A stretch of DNA of 64,000 bases from Phymorhynchus buccinoides (GCA_017654935.2 CM065689.1:61567606-61631605); one strand, 5' to 3'; numbered from the stretch's first letter, positions 21,051-35,590 are shown. The notes: generated by a model from the sequence alone, not told the origin. Made by a program: numbers and translations.

Positions 21051-24000
21051 TCAATCATCACTATCATGGTTACTATTACTACCATAGTTGTTGTTGTTGT
21101 CATCAATCACCACTATCATGGTTACTATTACTACCATAGTTGTTGTTGTTGTCATCAATCATCACTATCATGGTTACTATTACTACCATAGTTGTTGTTG
21201 TTGTCATCAATCACCACTATCATAGTTACTATTACTACCATAGTTGTTGTTGTTGTCATCAATCACCACTATCATGGTTACTATTACTACCATAGTTGTT
21301 GTTGTTGTCATCAATCACCACTATCATGGTTACTATTACTACCATGGTTATAGTAGTTGTTGTCATCAATCACCACTATCATGGTTACTATTACTACCAT
21401 AGTTGTTGTTGTTGTCATCAATCACCACTATCATGGTTACTATTACTACCATAGTTGTTGTTGTTGTCATCAATCACCACTATCATGGTTACTATTACTA
21501 CCATAGTTGTTGTTGTTGTCATCAATCACCACTATCATGGTTACTATTACTACCATAGTTGTTGTTGTTGTCATCAATCACCACTATCATGGTTACTATT
21601 ACTACCATATTTGTTGTTGTTGTCATCAATCACCACTATCATGGTTACTATTACTACCATAGTTGTTGTTGTTGTCATCAATCACCACTATCATGGTTAC
21701 TATTACTACCATAGTTGTTGTTGTTGTCATCAATCACCACTATCATGGTTACTATTACTACCATAGTTGTTGTTGTTGTCATCAATCACCACTATCATGG
21801 TTACTATTACTACCATAGTTGTTGTTGTTGTCATCAATCACCACTATCATGGTTACTATTACTACCATAGTTGTTGTTGTTGTCATCAATCACCACTATC
21901 ATGGTTACTATTACTACCATAGTTGTTGTTGTTGTCATCAATCACCACTATCATGGTTACTATTACTACCATAGTTGTTGTTGTCATCAATCACCACTAT
22001 CATAGTTACTATTACTACCATAGTTGTTGTTGTTGTCATCAATCATCACTATCATGGTTACTATTACTACCATAGTTGTTGTTGTTGTCATCAATCACCA
22101 CTATCATGGTTACTATTACTACCATAGTTGTTGTTGTTGTCATCAATCACCACTATCATGGTTACTATTACTACCATAGTTGTTGTTGTCATCAATCACC
22201 ACTATCATGGTTACTATTACTACCATAGTTGTTGTTGTTGTCATCAATCATCAATCACACTATCATGGTTACTATTACTACCATAGTTGTTGTTGTTGTC
22301 ATCAATCACCACTATCATGGTTACTATTACTACCATAGTTGTTGTTGTTGTCATCAATCACCACTATCATGGTTACTATTACTACCATAGTTGTTGTTGT
22401 CATCAATCACCACTATCATAGTTACTATTACTACCATAGTTGTTGTTGTTGTCATCAATCACCACTATCATAGTTACTATTACTACCATAGTTGTTGTCA
22501 TCAATCACCACTATCATGGTTACTATTACTACCATAGTTGTTGTTGTTGTCATCAATCATCACTATCATGGTTACTATTACTACCATAGTTGTTGTTGTT
22601 GTCATCAATCACCACTATCATAGTTACTATTACTACCATAGTTGTTGTTGTTGTCATCAATCACCACTATCATAGTTACTATTACTACCATAGTTGTTGT
22701 TGTTGTCATCAATCACCACTATCATGGTTACTATTACTACCATAGTTGTTGTTGTTGTCATCAATCACCACTATCATGGTTACTATTACTACCATAGTTG
22801 TTGTTGTTGTCATCAATCACCACTATCATGGTTACTATTACTACCATAGTTGTTGTTGTTGTCATCAATCACCACTATCATGGTTACTATTACTACCATA
22901 GTTGTTGTTGTTGTCATCAATCACCACTATCATGGTTACTATTACTATTACTACCACTATAGTTGTTGTTGTCATCAATCACCACTATCATGGTTACTAT
23001 TACTACCATAGTTGTTGTTGTTGTCATCAATCACCACTATCATGGTTACTATTACTACCATAGTTGTTGTTGTTGTCATCAATCACCACTATCATGGTTA
23101 CTATTACTACAATACTATTGTAGTTTGTGTTGTTGTCATCAATCACCACTATCATGGTTACTATTACTACCATAGTTGTTGTTGTTGTCATCAATCACCA
23201 CTATCATGGTTACTATTACTACCATAGTTGTTGTTGTTGTCATCAATCACCACTATCATGGTTACTATTACTACCATAGTTGTTGTTGTTGTCATCAATC
23301 ACCACTATCATGGTTACTATTACTACCATAGTTGTTGTTGTTGTCATCAATCACACTATCATGGTTACTATTACTACCATAGTTGTTGTTGTTGTCATCA
23401 ATCACCACTATCATGGTTACTATTACTACCATAGTTGTTGTTGTTGTCATCAATCACCACTATCATGGTTACTATTACTACCATAGTTGTTGTTGTTGTC
23501 ATCAATCACCACTATCATGGTTACTATTACTACCATAGTTGTTGTTGTTGTCATCAATCACCACTATCATGGTTACTATTACTACCATATTGTTGTTGTT
23601 GTCATCAATCACCACTATCATGGTTACTATTACTACCATAGTTGTTGTTGTTGTCATCAATCACCACTATCATGGTTACTATTACTACCATAGTTGTTGT
23701 TGTTGTCATCAATCACCACTATCATAGTTACTATTACTACCATAGTTGTTGTTGTTGTCATCAATCACCACTATCATGGTTACTATTACTACCATAGTTG
23801 TTGTTGTTGTCATCAATCACCACTATCATGGTTACTATTACTACCATAGTTGTTGTTGTTGTCATCAATCACCACTATCATGGTTACTATTACTACCATA
23901 GTTGTTGTTGTTGTCATCAATCATCCACTATCATGGTTACTATTACTACCATAGTTGTTGTTGTTGTCATCAATCACCACTATCATGGTTACTATTACTA

Positions 24001-27000
24001 CCATATTGTTGTTGTTGTCATCAATCACCACTATCATGGTTACTATTACTACCATAGTTGTTGTTGTTGTCATCAATCACCACTATCATGGTTACTATTA
24101 CTACCATAGTTGTTGTTGTTGTCATCAATCACCACTATCATGGTTACTATTACTACCATAGTTGTTGTTGTTGTCATCAATCACCACTATCATGGTTACT
24201 ATTACTACCATAGTTGTTGTTGTTGTCATCAATCACCACTATCATGGTTACTATTACTACCATAGTTGTTGTTGTTGTCATCAATCACCACTATCATGGT
24301 TACTATTACTACCATAGTTGTTGTTGTTGTCATCAATCACCACTATCATGGTTACTATTACTACCATAGTTGTTGTTGTTGTCATCAATCAGTTGTTGTT
24401 GTTGTCATCCACTATCATGGTTACTATTACTACCATAGTTGTTGTTGTTGTCATCAATCACCACTATCATGGTTACTATTACTACCATAGTTGTTGTTGT
24501 TGTCATCAATCACCACTATCATGGTTACTATTACTACCATAGTTGTTGTTGTTGTCATCAATCACCACTATCATGGTTACTATTACTACCATAGTTGTTG
24601 TTGTTGTCATCAATCACCACTATCATGGTTACTATTACTACCATAGTTGTTGTTGTTGTCATCAATCACCACTATCATGGTTACTATTACTACCATAGTT
24701 ACTATTACTTGTTGTTGTTGTCATCAATCACCACTATCATGGTTACTATTACTACCATAGTTGTTGTCATCAATCACCACTATACTACCATAGTGTTGTT
24801 GTCATCAATCACCACTATCATGGTTACTATTACTACCATAGTTGTTGTTGTTGTCATCAATCACCACTATCATGGTTACTATTACTACCATAGTTGTTGT
24901 TGTTGTCATCAATCACCACTATCATGGTTACTATTACTACCATAGTTGTTGTTGTTGTCATCAATCACCACTATCATGGTTACTATTACTACCATAGTTG
25001 TTGTTGTTGTCATCAATCACCACTATCATGGTTACTATTACTACCATAGTTGTTGTTGTTGTCATCAATCACCACTATCATGGTTACTATTACTACCATA
25101 GTTGTTGTTGTTGTCATCAATCACCACTATCATGGTTACTATTACTACCATAGTTGTTGTTGTTGTCATCAATCACCACTATCATGGTTACTATTACTAC
25201 CATAGTTGTTGTTGTTGTCATCAATCACCACTATCATGGTTACTATTACTACCATAGTTGTTGTTGTTGTCATCAATCACCACTATCATGGTTACTATCA
25301 TGGTTACTATTACTACCATAGTTGTTGTTGTTGTCATCAATCACCACTATCATGGTTACTATTACTACCATAGTTGTTGTTGTTGTTGTCATCAATCACC
25401 ACTATCATGGTTACTATTACTACCATAGTTGTTGTTGTTGTCATCAATCACCACTATCATAGTTACTATTACTACCATAGTTGTTGTTGTTGTCATCAAT
25501 CACCACTATCATGGTTACTATTACTACCATAGTTGTTGTTGTTGTCATCAATCACCACTATCATGGTTACTATTACTACCATAGTTGTTGTTGTCATCAA
25601 TCACCACTATCATGGTTACTATTACTACCATAGTTGTTGTTGTTGTCATCAATCACCACTATCATGGTTACTATTACTACCATAGTTGTTGTTGTTGTCA
25701 TCAATCACCACTATCATGGTTACTATTACTACCATAGTTGTTGTTGTTGTCATCAATCATCACTATCATGGTTACTATTACTACCATAGTTGTTGTTGTT
25801 GTCATCAATCACCACTATCATGGTTACTATTACTACCATATTTGTTGTTGTTGTCATCAATCACCACTATCATGGTTACTATTACTACCATAGTTGTTGT
25901 TGTTGTCATCAATCACCACTATCATGGTTACTATTACTACCATAGTTGTTGTTGTTGTCATCAATCACCACTATCATGGTTACTATTACTACCATAGTTG
26001 TTGTTGTTGTCATCAATCACCACTATCATGGTTACTATTACTACCATAGTTGTTGTTGTCATCAATCACCACTATCATGGTTACTATTACTACCATAGTT
26101 GTTGTTGTTGTCATCAATCACCACTATCATGGTTACTATTACTACCATAGTTGTTGTTGTTGTCATCAATCACCACTATCATGGTTACTATTACTACCAT
26201 AGTTGTTGTTGTTGTCATCAATCACCACTATCATGGTTACTATTACTACCATAGTTGTTGTTGTTGTCATCAATCACCACTATCATGGTTACTATTACTA
26301 CCATAGTTGTTGTTGTTGTCATCAATCACCACTATCATGGTTACTATTACTACCATAGTTGTTGTTGTTGTCATCAATCACAGTTGTTGTTGTTGTCATC
26401 AATACTATATGGTTACTATAGTTGTTGTTGTTGTCATCAATCACCACTATCATGGTTACTATTACTACCATAGTTGTTGTTGTTTCATCAATCACCACTA
26501 TCATAGTTACTATTACTACCATATGTTGTTGTTGTTGTCATCAATCACCACTATCATGGTTACTATTACTACCATAGTTGTTGTTGTTGTCATCAATCAC
26601 CACTATCATGGTTACTATTACTACCATAGTTGTTGTTGTTGTCATCAATCATCACTATCATGGTTACTATTACTACCATAGTTGTTGTTGTTGTCATCAA
26701 TCACCACTATCATGGTTACTATTACTACCATAGTTGTTGTTGTTGTCATCAATCACCACTATCATGGTTACTATTACTACCATAGTTGTTGTTGTTGTCA
26801 TCAATCACCACTATCATGGTTACTATTACTACCATAGTTGTTGTTGTTGTCATCAATCACCACTATCATGGTTACTATTACTACCATAGTTGTTGTTGTT
26901 GTCATCAATCACCACTATCATGGTTACTATTACTACATATTGTTGTTGTTGTCATCAATCACCACTATCATGGTTACTATTACTACCATAGTTGTTGTTG

Positions 27001-30000
27001 TTGTCATCAATCACCACTATCATGGTTACTATTACTACCATAGTTGTTGTTGTTGTCATCAATCACCACTATCATGGTTACTATTACTACCATAGTTGTT
27101 GTTGTTGTCATCAATCACCACTATCATGGTTACTATTACTACCATAGTTGTTGTTGTTGTCATCAATCACCACTATCATGGTTACTATTACTACCATAGT
27201 TGTTGTTGTTGTCATCAATCACCACTATCATGGTTACTATTACTACCATAGTTGTTGTTGTTGTCATCAATCACCACTATCATGGTTACTATTACTACCA
27301 TAGTTGTTGTTGTTGTCATCAATCACCACTATCATGGTTACTATTACTACCATAGTTGTTGTTGTTGTCATCAATCACCACTATCATGGTTACTATTACT
27401 ACCATAGTTGTTGTTGTTGTCATCAATCACCACTATCATGGTTACTATTACTACCATAGTTGTTGTTGTTGTCATCAATCACCACTATCATGGTTACTAT
27501 TACTACCATAGTTGTTGTTGTTGTCATCAATCACCACTATCATGGTTACTATTACTACCATAGTTGTTGTTGTTGTCATCAATCACCACTATCATGGTTA
27601 CTATTACTACCATAGTTGTTGTTGTTGTCATCAATCACTATCACATATCATCATCACTATCATGGTTACTATTACTACCATAGTTGTTGTTGTCATCAAT
27701 CACCACTATCATGGTTACTATTACTACCATAGTTGTTGTTGTTGTTCATCAATCACCACTATCATGGTTACTATTACTACCATAGTTGTTGTTGTTGTTC
27801 ATCATCAATCACCACTATCATGGTTACTATTACTACCATAGTTTGTTGTTGTTGTCATCAATCATCACTATCATGGTTACTATTACTACCATAGTTGTTG
27901 TTGTTGTCATCAATCACATGGTTACTATTACTACTATCACATCATAGTTGTTGTTGGTTACTATTACTACCATAGTTGTTGTTGTTGTCATCAATCACCA
28001 CTATCATGGTTACTATTACTACCATAGTTGTTGTTGTTGTCATCAATCACCACTATCATGGTTACTATTACTACCATAGTTGTTGTTGTTGTCATCAATC
28101 ACCACTATCATGGTTACTATTACTACCATAGTTGTTGTTGTTGTTGTTGTTGTCATCAATCACCACTATCATGGTTACTATTACTACCATAGTTGTTGTT
28201 GTTGTCATCAATCACCACTATCATGGTTACTATTACTACCATAGTTGTTGTTGTTGTCATCAATCACCACTATCATGGTTACTATTACTACCATAGTTGT
28301 TGTTGTTGTCATCAATCACCACTATCATGGTTACTATTACTACCATAGTTGTTGTTGTCATCAATCACCACTATCATGGTTACTATTACTACCATAGTTG
28401 TTGTTGTTGTCATCAATCACCACTATCATGGTTACTATTACTACCATTGTTGTTGTTGTCATCAATCACCACTATCATGGTTACTATTACTACCATAGTT
28501 GTTGTTGTTGTCATCAGTTGTTGTTGTTGTCATCAATCACCACTATCATGGTTACTATTACTACCATAGTTGTTGTTGTTGTCATCAATCACCACTATCA
28601 TGGTTACTATTACTACCATAGTTGTTGTTGTTGTCATCAATCACCACTATCATGGTTACTATTACTACCATAGTTGTTGTTGTTGTCATCAATCACCACT
28701 ATCATGGTTACTATTACTACCATAGTTGTTGTTGTTGTCATCAATCACTATCATGGTTACTATTATCATCATCAATCACCACTATCATGGTTACTATTAC
28801 TACCATAGTTGTTGTTGTTGTCATCAATCACCACTATCATGGTTACTATTACTACCATATTTGTTGTTGTTGTCATCAATCACCACTATAGTTGTTGTTG
28901 TTGTCATCAATCACCACTATCATGGTTACTATTACTACCATAGTTGTTGTTGTTGTCATCAATCACCACTATCATGGTTACTATTACTACCATAGTTGTT
29001 GTTGTTGTCATCAATCATCACTATCATAGTTACTATTACTACCATAGTTGTTGTTGTTGTCATCAATCACCACTATCATGGTTACTATTACTACCATAGT
29101 TGTTGTGTTGTTGTCATCAATCACCACTATCATAGTTACTATTACTACCATAGTTGTTGTTGTTGTCATCAATCACCACTATCATGGTTACTATTACTAC
29201 CATAGTTGTTGTTGTTGTCATCAATCACCACTATCATGGTTACTATTACTACCATAGTTGTTGTTGTTGTCATCAATCACCACTATCATGGTTACTATTA
29301 CTACCATAGTTGTTGTTGTTGTTACACTCATAATCAATCACCACTATCATGGTTACTATTACTACCATAGTTGTTGTTGTTGTCATCAATCACCACTATC
29401 ATGGTTACTATTACTACCATAGTTGTTGTTGTTGTCATCAATCACCACTATCATGGTTACTATTACTACCATATTGTTGTTGTTGTCATCAATCACCACT
29501 ATCATGGTTACTATTACTACCATAGTTGTTGTTGTTGTCATCAATCACCACTATCATGGTTACTATTACTACCATAGTTGTTGTTAGTTGTTGTTGTTGT
29601 CATCAATCACCACTATCATGGTTACTATTACTACCATAGTTGTTGTTGTTGTCATCAATCACCACTATCATGGTTACTATTACTACCATAGTTGTTGTTG
29701 TTGTCATCAATCACCACTATCATGGTTACATATTACTACCACTATCATAGTTACTATTACTTATTTGTTGTTGTTGTCATCAATCACCACTATCATGGTT
29801 ACTATTACTACACTATCATGGTTACTATTACTACCATAGTTGTTGTTGTCATCAATCACCACTATCATGGTTACTATTACTACCATAGTTGTTGTTGTTG
29901 TCATCAATCACCACTATCATGGTTACTATTACTACCATAGTTGTTGTTGTTGTCATCAATCACCACTATCATGGTTACTATTACTACCATAGTTGTTGTT

Positions 30001-31000
30001 GTTGTCATCAATCACCACTATCATGGTTACTATTACTACCATAGTTGTTGTTGTTGTCATCAATCACCACTATCATGGTTACTATTACTACCATAGTTGT
30101 TGTTGTTGTCATCAATCACCACTATCATGGTTACTATTACTACCATAGTTGTTGTTGTTGTCATCAATCACCACTATCATGGTTACTATTACTACCATAG
30201 TTGTTGTTGTTGTCATCATAGTTGTTGTTGTTGTCAATCACCACTATCATGGTTACTATTACTACCATAGTTGTTGTTGTTGTCATCAATCACCACTATC
30301 ATGGTTACTATTACTACCATATTTGTTGTTGTTGTCATCAATCACCACTATCATGGTTACTATTACTACCATAGTTGTTGTTGTTGTCATCAATCACCAC
30401 TATCATGGTTACTATTACTACCATAGTTGTTGTTGTTGTCATCAATCACCACTATCATGGTTACTATTACTACCATAGTTGTTGTTGTTGTCATCAATCA
30501 CCACTATCATGGTTACTATTACTACCATAGTTGTTGTTGTTGTCATCAATCACCACTATCATGGTTACTATTACTACCATAGTTGTTGTTGTTGTCATCA
30601 ATCACCACTATCATGGTTACTATTACTACCATAGTTGTTGTTGTTGTCATCAATCACCACTATCATGGTTACTATTACTACCATAGTTGTTGTTGTTGTC
30701 ATCAATCACCACTATCATGTTCATACAATCAACCACTATCATGGTTACTATTACTACCATAGTTGTTGTTGTTGTCATCAATCACCACTATCATGGTTAC
30801 TATTACTACCATAGTTGTTGTTGTTGTCATCAATCACCACTATCATAGTTACTATTACTACCATAGTTGTTGTTGTTGTTGTCATCAATCACCACTATCA
30901 TGGTTACTATTACTACCATAGTTGTTGTTGTTGTCATCAATCACCACTATCATGGTTACTATTACTACCATAGTTGTTGTTGTTGTCATCAATCACCACT
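21051..31000. repeat. 52-bp satellite, about 10 kb, running into the gap
   Basis: Roughly 190 copies of CATCAATCACCACTATCATG followed by GTTACTATTACTACCATAGT and (TGT)4. Variation is mostly CAC/CAT, ATGG/ATAG, and one TTG more or fewer. Some copies are partial or rearranged (about 22230-22260, 23110-23130, 24390-24410, 24760-24795, 26380-26420, 27630-27660, 27910-27960, 28735-28775, 29725-29830, 30200-30235, 30715-30735). Each unit can pair ACTAT...GGT with ACCATAGT. All open frames here are repeat artefacts. Confidence 0.97.
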
Positions 31001-31500
31001 NNNNNNNNNNNNNNNNNNNNNNNNNNNNNNNNNNNNNNNNNNNNNNNNNNNNNNNNNNNNNNNNNNNNNNNNNNNNNNNNNNNNNNNNNNNNNNNNNNNN
31101 NNNNNNNNNNNNNNNNNNNNNNNNNNNNNNNNNNNNNNNNNNNNNNNNNNNNNNNNNNNNNNNNNNNNNNNNNNNNNNNNNNNNNNNNNNNNNNNNNNNN
31201 NNNNNNNNNNNNNNNNNNNNNNNNNNNNNNNNNNNNNNNNNNNNNNNNNNNNNNNNNNNNNNNNNNNNNNNNNNNNNNNNNNNNNNNNNNNNNNNNNNNN
31301 NNNNNNNNNNNNNNNNNNNNNNNNNNNNNNNNNNNNNNNNNNNNNNNNNNNNNNNNNNNNNNNNNNNNNNNNNNNNNNNNNNNNNNNNNNNNNNNNNNNN
31401 NNNNNNNNNNNNNNNNNNNNNNNNNNNNNNNNNNNNNNNNNNNNNNNNNNNNNNNNNNNNNNNNNNNNNNNNNNNNNNNNNNNNNNNNNNNNNNNNNNNN
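31001..31500. other. Assembly gap, 500 N
   Basis: Exactly 500 Ns, a placeholder size often used for scaffold joins of unknown length. It lies at the right end of the 52-bp satellite. It also separates the minus-strand C-terminal kinesin exons from the plus-strand N-terminal ones. Confidence 0.99.
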
Positions 31501-31653
31501 TCATTTTCTTACACTTTTGATGATGATCATGATGAAGATGATGGCCTTGATAATAAATACATAGCTCATTGTTTTTTAATAACAGGTCTTTGTGGTGATT
31601 TCCTATATGTTTGTCATTATCATAATTATGAAATAAAACACACTCTACAAAAC

Positions 31654-31713
<60 letters not shown>

Positions 31714-32479
31714 TGACGCACTCATACATGCACGCAAACAAAACCCTAAGCGCTTACAAATAACAGAATATAACATACATCAATGGAAGAAAGACTACAA
31801 GAGAAGACAAACAGTCACAGAAACCGGACAGAAACAGGCACACACACAAACACACACTCACACACAATCACTCACAAACACACACTCACACACAATCACT
31901 CACACACACACACACACACACACCCAATGACGAACAAGGAGTGCGGGATAGAAACTCAGAAACTCAGAAAGTCATTTATTTGTCATAAAACCATCAAAGG
32001 AATCAAAGGACACAGATATGGCAGCACATACCACCAAGGAAAATCAAAACAAAAGCAAAAGGCAAAGTTAATGACAAAATATAAGTCGAATAACCAAACA
32101 CAACACATATAATAAATTAAGTTACTATTTGTATAAAATCCATTCAACACAATTTTCAAGTGGAAATAATTGTGGATCAGTAGAGAGAGAGATTATGATC
32201 AGAAGAGGAAGCATCAGGAAAGTCATGAAACTGCACAAGTGAAACGTAATTTTCCTTTAAGTTTAATTTTCCAACATTTATAACAATTTTTCAATCTGAA
32301 TATCGGCTAAAAATGTCATTTAAGACTTATTTTCGGTTCTTTTTGGTTCTTTTCGGTTCTTCTCGGTTCTTTTCGGAATGAATGAATTTGGATTTTACGT
32401 CCTCTCGACCTGGGAAGGCACATATGGGACATGAGCGCTTCTTTTCGGTAAAAAGCAGTACCCCTTCAAACTAACAAAA
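31501..32479. other. 5' flank with CA microsatellites, no gene seen
   Basis: Right contig start. CA repeats at about 31651-31710 and 31838-31924. A short imperfect repeat of TTTTCGGTTCT or its variants at 32329-32376. No exon recognised. Confidence 0.6.
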
Positions 32480-33084
32480 AAACTAAATAACAGTCGTTCA
32501 GCTCAAAACTGTTTTACTAACAGAGTAATAACTGCATGGAACAATCTTTCTAATGAAACTGTAAATGCATCATCACTAAATAAAATATGTTCAAAAATCT
32601 TATTGACAAAAAATTTAATACTATTATGTACTCCACAAATTTGGAGAAATAAAAAACAAACAAAAAAACCCCAAAACAAATACACGATGGCTCCAACCCA
32701 CCTGCGTGCGCATCTCGACCATTCCAACGGAAGTGTCGCCATCTTAGTCCTTATTTGTGTGTAAACAAAGTGAAAATGTTATCTAAATGTGTAAAGAAAA
32801 CATCCAGATGTTATAAATACAGTTTAAATAAGTTTCGAATTGGAGCAGCATCGATCTGGCATTTTTCACAAAAAGGTAAGGACTAAGATGGCGGTCTCCC
32901 ATAATATGGCGCTCCTTGTGGTCGGATATGACGACACGTGGGTACCAGCCATAGCCGAAGTAATTCACGGGCAAAAATAAATAAATATATATATATAAAT
33001 TTATCTACATTTGAGAAAAATATCTAGAGGGCAAAAGGCTTCAAAAGCCTACAGAACCTAAACTGATATGATATGATATGATAA
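32480..33084 (+). pseudogene. LINE 3' fragment with pentanucleotide tail, interrupted
   Basis: 32480-32660 reads FTNRVITAWNNLSNETVNAS then, after a frameshift, FKNLIDKKFNTIMY. This is the C-terminal tail of CR1/Jockey-like ORF2 and is similar in layout to the end of the LINE at 41420-43396 (FSNRVTKFWNTLP). LINE-like 3' UTR resumes near 33000 (GAGGGCAAAAGGCTTCAAAAG) and ends in (ATATG)n at 33067-33084. The middle, 32665-32995, is a foreign insert carrying the inverted repeat at 32738-32892. Confidence 0.65.
32738..32892. repeat. 16-bp perfect inverted repeat
   Basis: GCCATCTTAGTCCTTA at 32738-32753 and TAAGGACTAAGATGGC at 32877-32892, with 123 bp between them. Probably part of a small foldback or MITE insertion in the LINE remnant. 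No target duplication was found. Confidence 0.7.
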
Positions 33085-33448
33085 TTTCATGAAATACATT
33101 GATTATGACGCTTACAACGTGGGGAGTTTCCAACTAATCAGTTGACTTGTGTAGAAAACTTGATGCCCAATGCTGCTCAATGAGGGATTGATTGGGAGGG
33201 GGTAAGAAGGGGAGTTTGTTCACACGAATTGGCGAAAAATCAGTTGTCTGCTGTTGAGTCTTCAGACGAACCATGAAACTAGCGACAAGTAAATGTTTGA
33301 TCCAAGTTGACATGCGCAAGAGTTTCGAAGCACCGCATGCGCAGACATCCGTTTCAAAAGACAACGGAAGAGAGCAATGTTTATCATATATTCAACAAAA
33401 TTGAAATGAAAATTCAGCGTCCAGATCATTGACATTGATTCAGATCGC

Positions 33449-33512
33449 ATGAGAATGGCTGATATGTCATTGCTGCGGGTCGGTCTCAATGTCGACATTC
33501 AGCGAACTGACG
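33449..33512 (+). CDS. KIF2-like: Kinesin-13 exon 1 (N-terminus, partial gene)
   Basis: Start at ATG 33449, or more likely ATG 33455 (MADMSLLRVGLNVDI, then QRTDG). The exon ends at 33512 with phase 1 before donor GTAAGC. From family knowledge, KIF2A/KIF2C begin with a short globular N-terminal domain of the pattern (I/V)G-x-x-V-x-I-x-R-(S/T)DG-RIH. Here exon 1 ends in TDG and exon 2 begins RIHSAV, joining precisely through a split Gly codon (G plus GC). The N-terminal domain is thought to help place the motor in the cell. The choice of start is uncertain because both ATGs are in frame. No TATA box is obvious upstream. Confidence 0.82.
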
Positions 33513-34250
33513 GTAAGCCCCAAAGTAGTTCAACAACTTCGCAGAGACTGAGAGAGCGTGTCAAAAGTCATTTTTGTTTGGATTTGTTTTTAATTGAAAA
33601 CCCGCCGGCACACGTGCAGACGACATATATTTGAGTGCAAGTTTAGAATATGTTTTGTTTTACAACATGAATATAGTTTCATTGCACTAGTTGTACCAGT
33701 ATTGCTTGTTTTGTATTTGGCTGATTCCAGGGATAGTCCAGGATGATTCATACAATCTCGGTGATTCAATCAAACCTGTTTCCAGGCAACCACTGAATCA
33801 CTCAATCAGCCAAGCTAAGCATCATTGATCAAGATGATATTCAGTTATTGGATTCAGTTATTGGAGTTTCAGTTTTTTCAAACTCGCTATTGAAGTTATT
33901 GAAGAGAATTTTGCGTTTTCATCTTATTCAGAAAGTGCTGGGCTGGCCCAAAACTAGCCAAGTCAAGTGGCCGGAGGCTGGTACAAAAGTGTGGGCTATT
34001 TCAAAAGTCACTAGCCTGATAGGCTACTTTAAATTTCAGTACTGCATGGCCGTGTTTAAACAAAAAAAATTACCACTGAGTCTCCCCACACCGTCTCTCC
34101 TTTCCAACCCACTATCAAAGTATCATTCAAACTAGTAAGTTCAGGGCTGCCTTCTACCCTACGGTCTAACTCTAAGATAACATGCCAGCCCTGGTACTGA
34201 AATTAGTGATCAAAGAAATGAAAGACAGCCTCCTCAATCCCCTCTCTCCA
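33513..34250. other. Intron 1 proximal part, no gene seen
   Basis: Single-copy-looking. Short repeated words (GATTCAGTTATTGG twice near 33837-33865) and a GGCTGATTCC/AATCAGCC inverted pair (33718-33810) are the only structure noted. Confidence 0.5.
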
Positions 34251-34384
34251 CGTCTCCCCCCCCCCCCCCCCCATTCATTTCTCTTTACTTCTCTCCTTTC
34301 TTTCCTTCCCTATGTTTTGTTTTCTTTCTCTCCTTTCCTTTCTTTTCCTCTCCTTTCTTCTCCCCTGCATTATCACTGTATGTC

Positions 34385-34444
<60 letters not shown>

Positions 34445-34544
34445 GTACACAGCCTTAGACTTAGTGAGAGAGGGGGGGGGAGGATAGAGAGACATCTGGT
34501 TGAACTTATTCTGTGTAATTTGTCATTGCCCATGTCGTATGACC

Positions 34545-34630
34545 TGGAACTTGAGAAGGGGATTTGGGGGGTGAAGAGGGTGGGTGGAGGGAGAAATACG
34601 GGTGAGTGATGCGTGCAGGCTTTAATAGTA
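34545..34630 (+). repeat. Dispersed repeat family E, copy 1
   Basis: ATGACCTGGAA, GGGGATTT-GGG-GTGAAG, GGGTGGGTGGAGGG and GCAGGCTTTAA recur in the same order at 48246-48330. Nature unknown. Confidence 0.6.
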
Positions 34631-34736
34631 TTATTGCTGAACTTGAAGAAGGAGGGTCTAGAGTTTGAAAATGAAATTAAAGAAAATTTCAGAATGGCTC
34701 ATTGCCTCAACCTGTATTACCCCCCCCCCCCCTTCA

Positions 34737-34834
<98 letters not shown>

Positions 34835-34957
34835 CTCTCTCTCTCTCTTTCTTTCCATCTCTCTGAGTCTCTCCCTCTCTCTCCCTCCCTCTTTCTCTCT
34901 CTCTCTCTCTTTCTCTCTATATCTCTCTCCCTCTTTCTCTCTTCCCTCTCTCTCCCT

Positions 34958-34997
<40 letters not shown>

Positions 34998-35011
34998 CCC
35001 TTGCATATAAT

Positions 35012-35137
35012 TATAAATGGTAACGATATGAAGTTAACTCACATAAAGTACTAGGGGTCATAATTGATAATAATTTATCTTGGTCTAACCATGTACAAAC
35101 TCTTTGTAAAACAATTTCCAAAACAAAGATCTTCTAA
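35012..35137 (+). pseudogene. LINE RT fragment
   Basis: Reads INGNDMKLTHIK-LGVIIDNN then LSWSNHVQTLCKTISKTK, the conserved LGV-box region after the RT palm in CR1/Jockey-like elements. Only about 40 codons remain, bounded by a CT repeat and by an AT-rich degenerate repeat. Confidence 0.7.
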
Positions 35138-35360
35138 TAACGTTCTATGCATATTTAGTGAAATATACAGAAAATACAACAAAATACTCTGAAATTTAAT
35201 ATACTGAAATACTAATGAAATATACCGAAATACTTCCAACATATGATATACCAAAATACACAAAATACTCTGAAATGTATCGAAATATACTGAAATGCTT
35301 ACAAAATATACCGACATACACTGAAAATAACAAAATATAACGAAATACACCAAAAATACT
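35138..35360. repeat. Degenerate AT-rich short repeat
   Basis: Irregular repetition of GAAATATAC, GAAATACTA and AAAATAC words with no fixed period. Confidence 0.65.
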
Positions 35361-35493
35361 GACACTTAAAAGTAGTCCATGGGCCACCCTGTACACCTCC
35401 CCCACCCCACCCCATTGCACCCTCCAATTATTTTATGAGAAATATACCTGCGATAGTAAGAAAAGAGGATCGGGAAGGATTGGCCGAGGATCT

Positions 35494-35590
<97 letters not shown>

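Larger units (their letters stand above)
34256..35590. repeat. Cluster of simple repeats in intron 1
   Basis: Poly-C at 34257-34272, (TG)n at 34389-34441, poly-C near 34720-34732, very long (CT)n at about 34738-35001 with few breaks, and (CT)n at about 35495-35587. The long CT tracts are polypurine-polypyrimidine mirror repeats. Reading frames rich in SLSLSL or RERERE come from these. Confidence 0.92.

Noticed and set aside
20136..21191. Long frames of up to 407 codons on both strands (VVHHVIVI, NNNNSNNNDDNNMM)
   Set aside because: They are the 42-bp and 52-bp satellites read in frame; several overlapping frames on both strands are open at once, with no coding signature.
30867..31741. Open frames spanning the N gap
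   Set aside because: They exist only because Ns are read as unknown residues.
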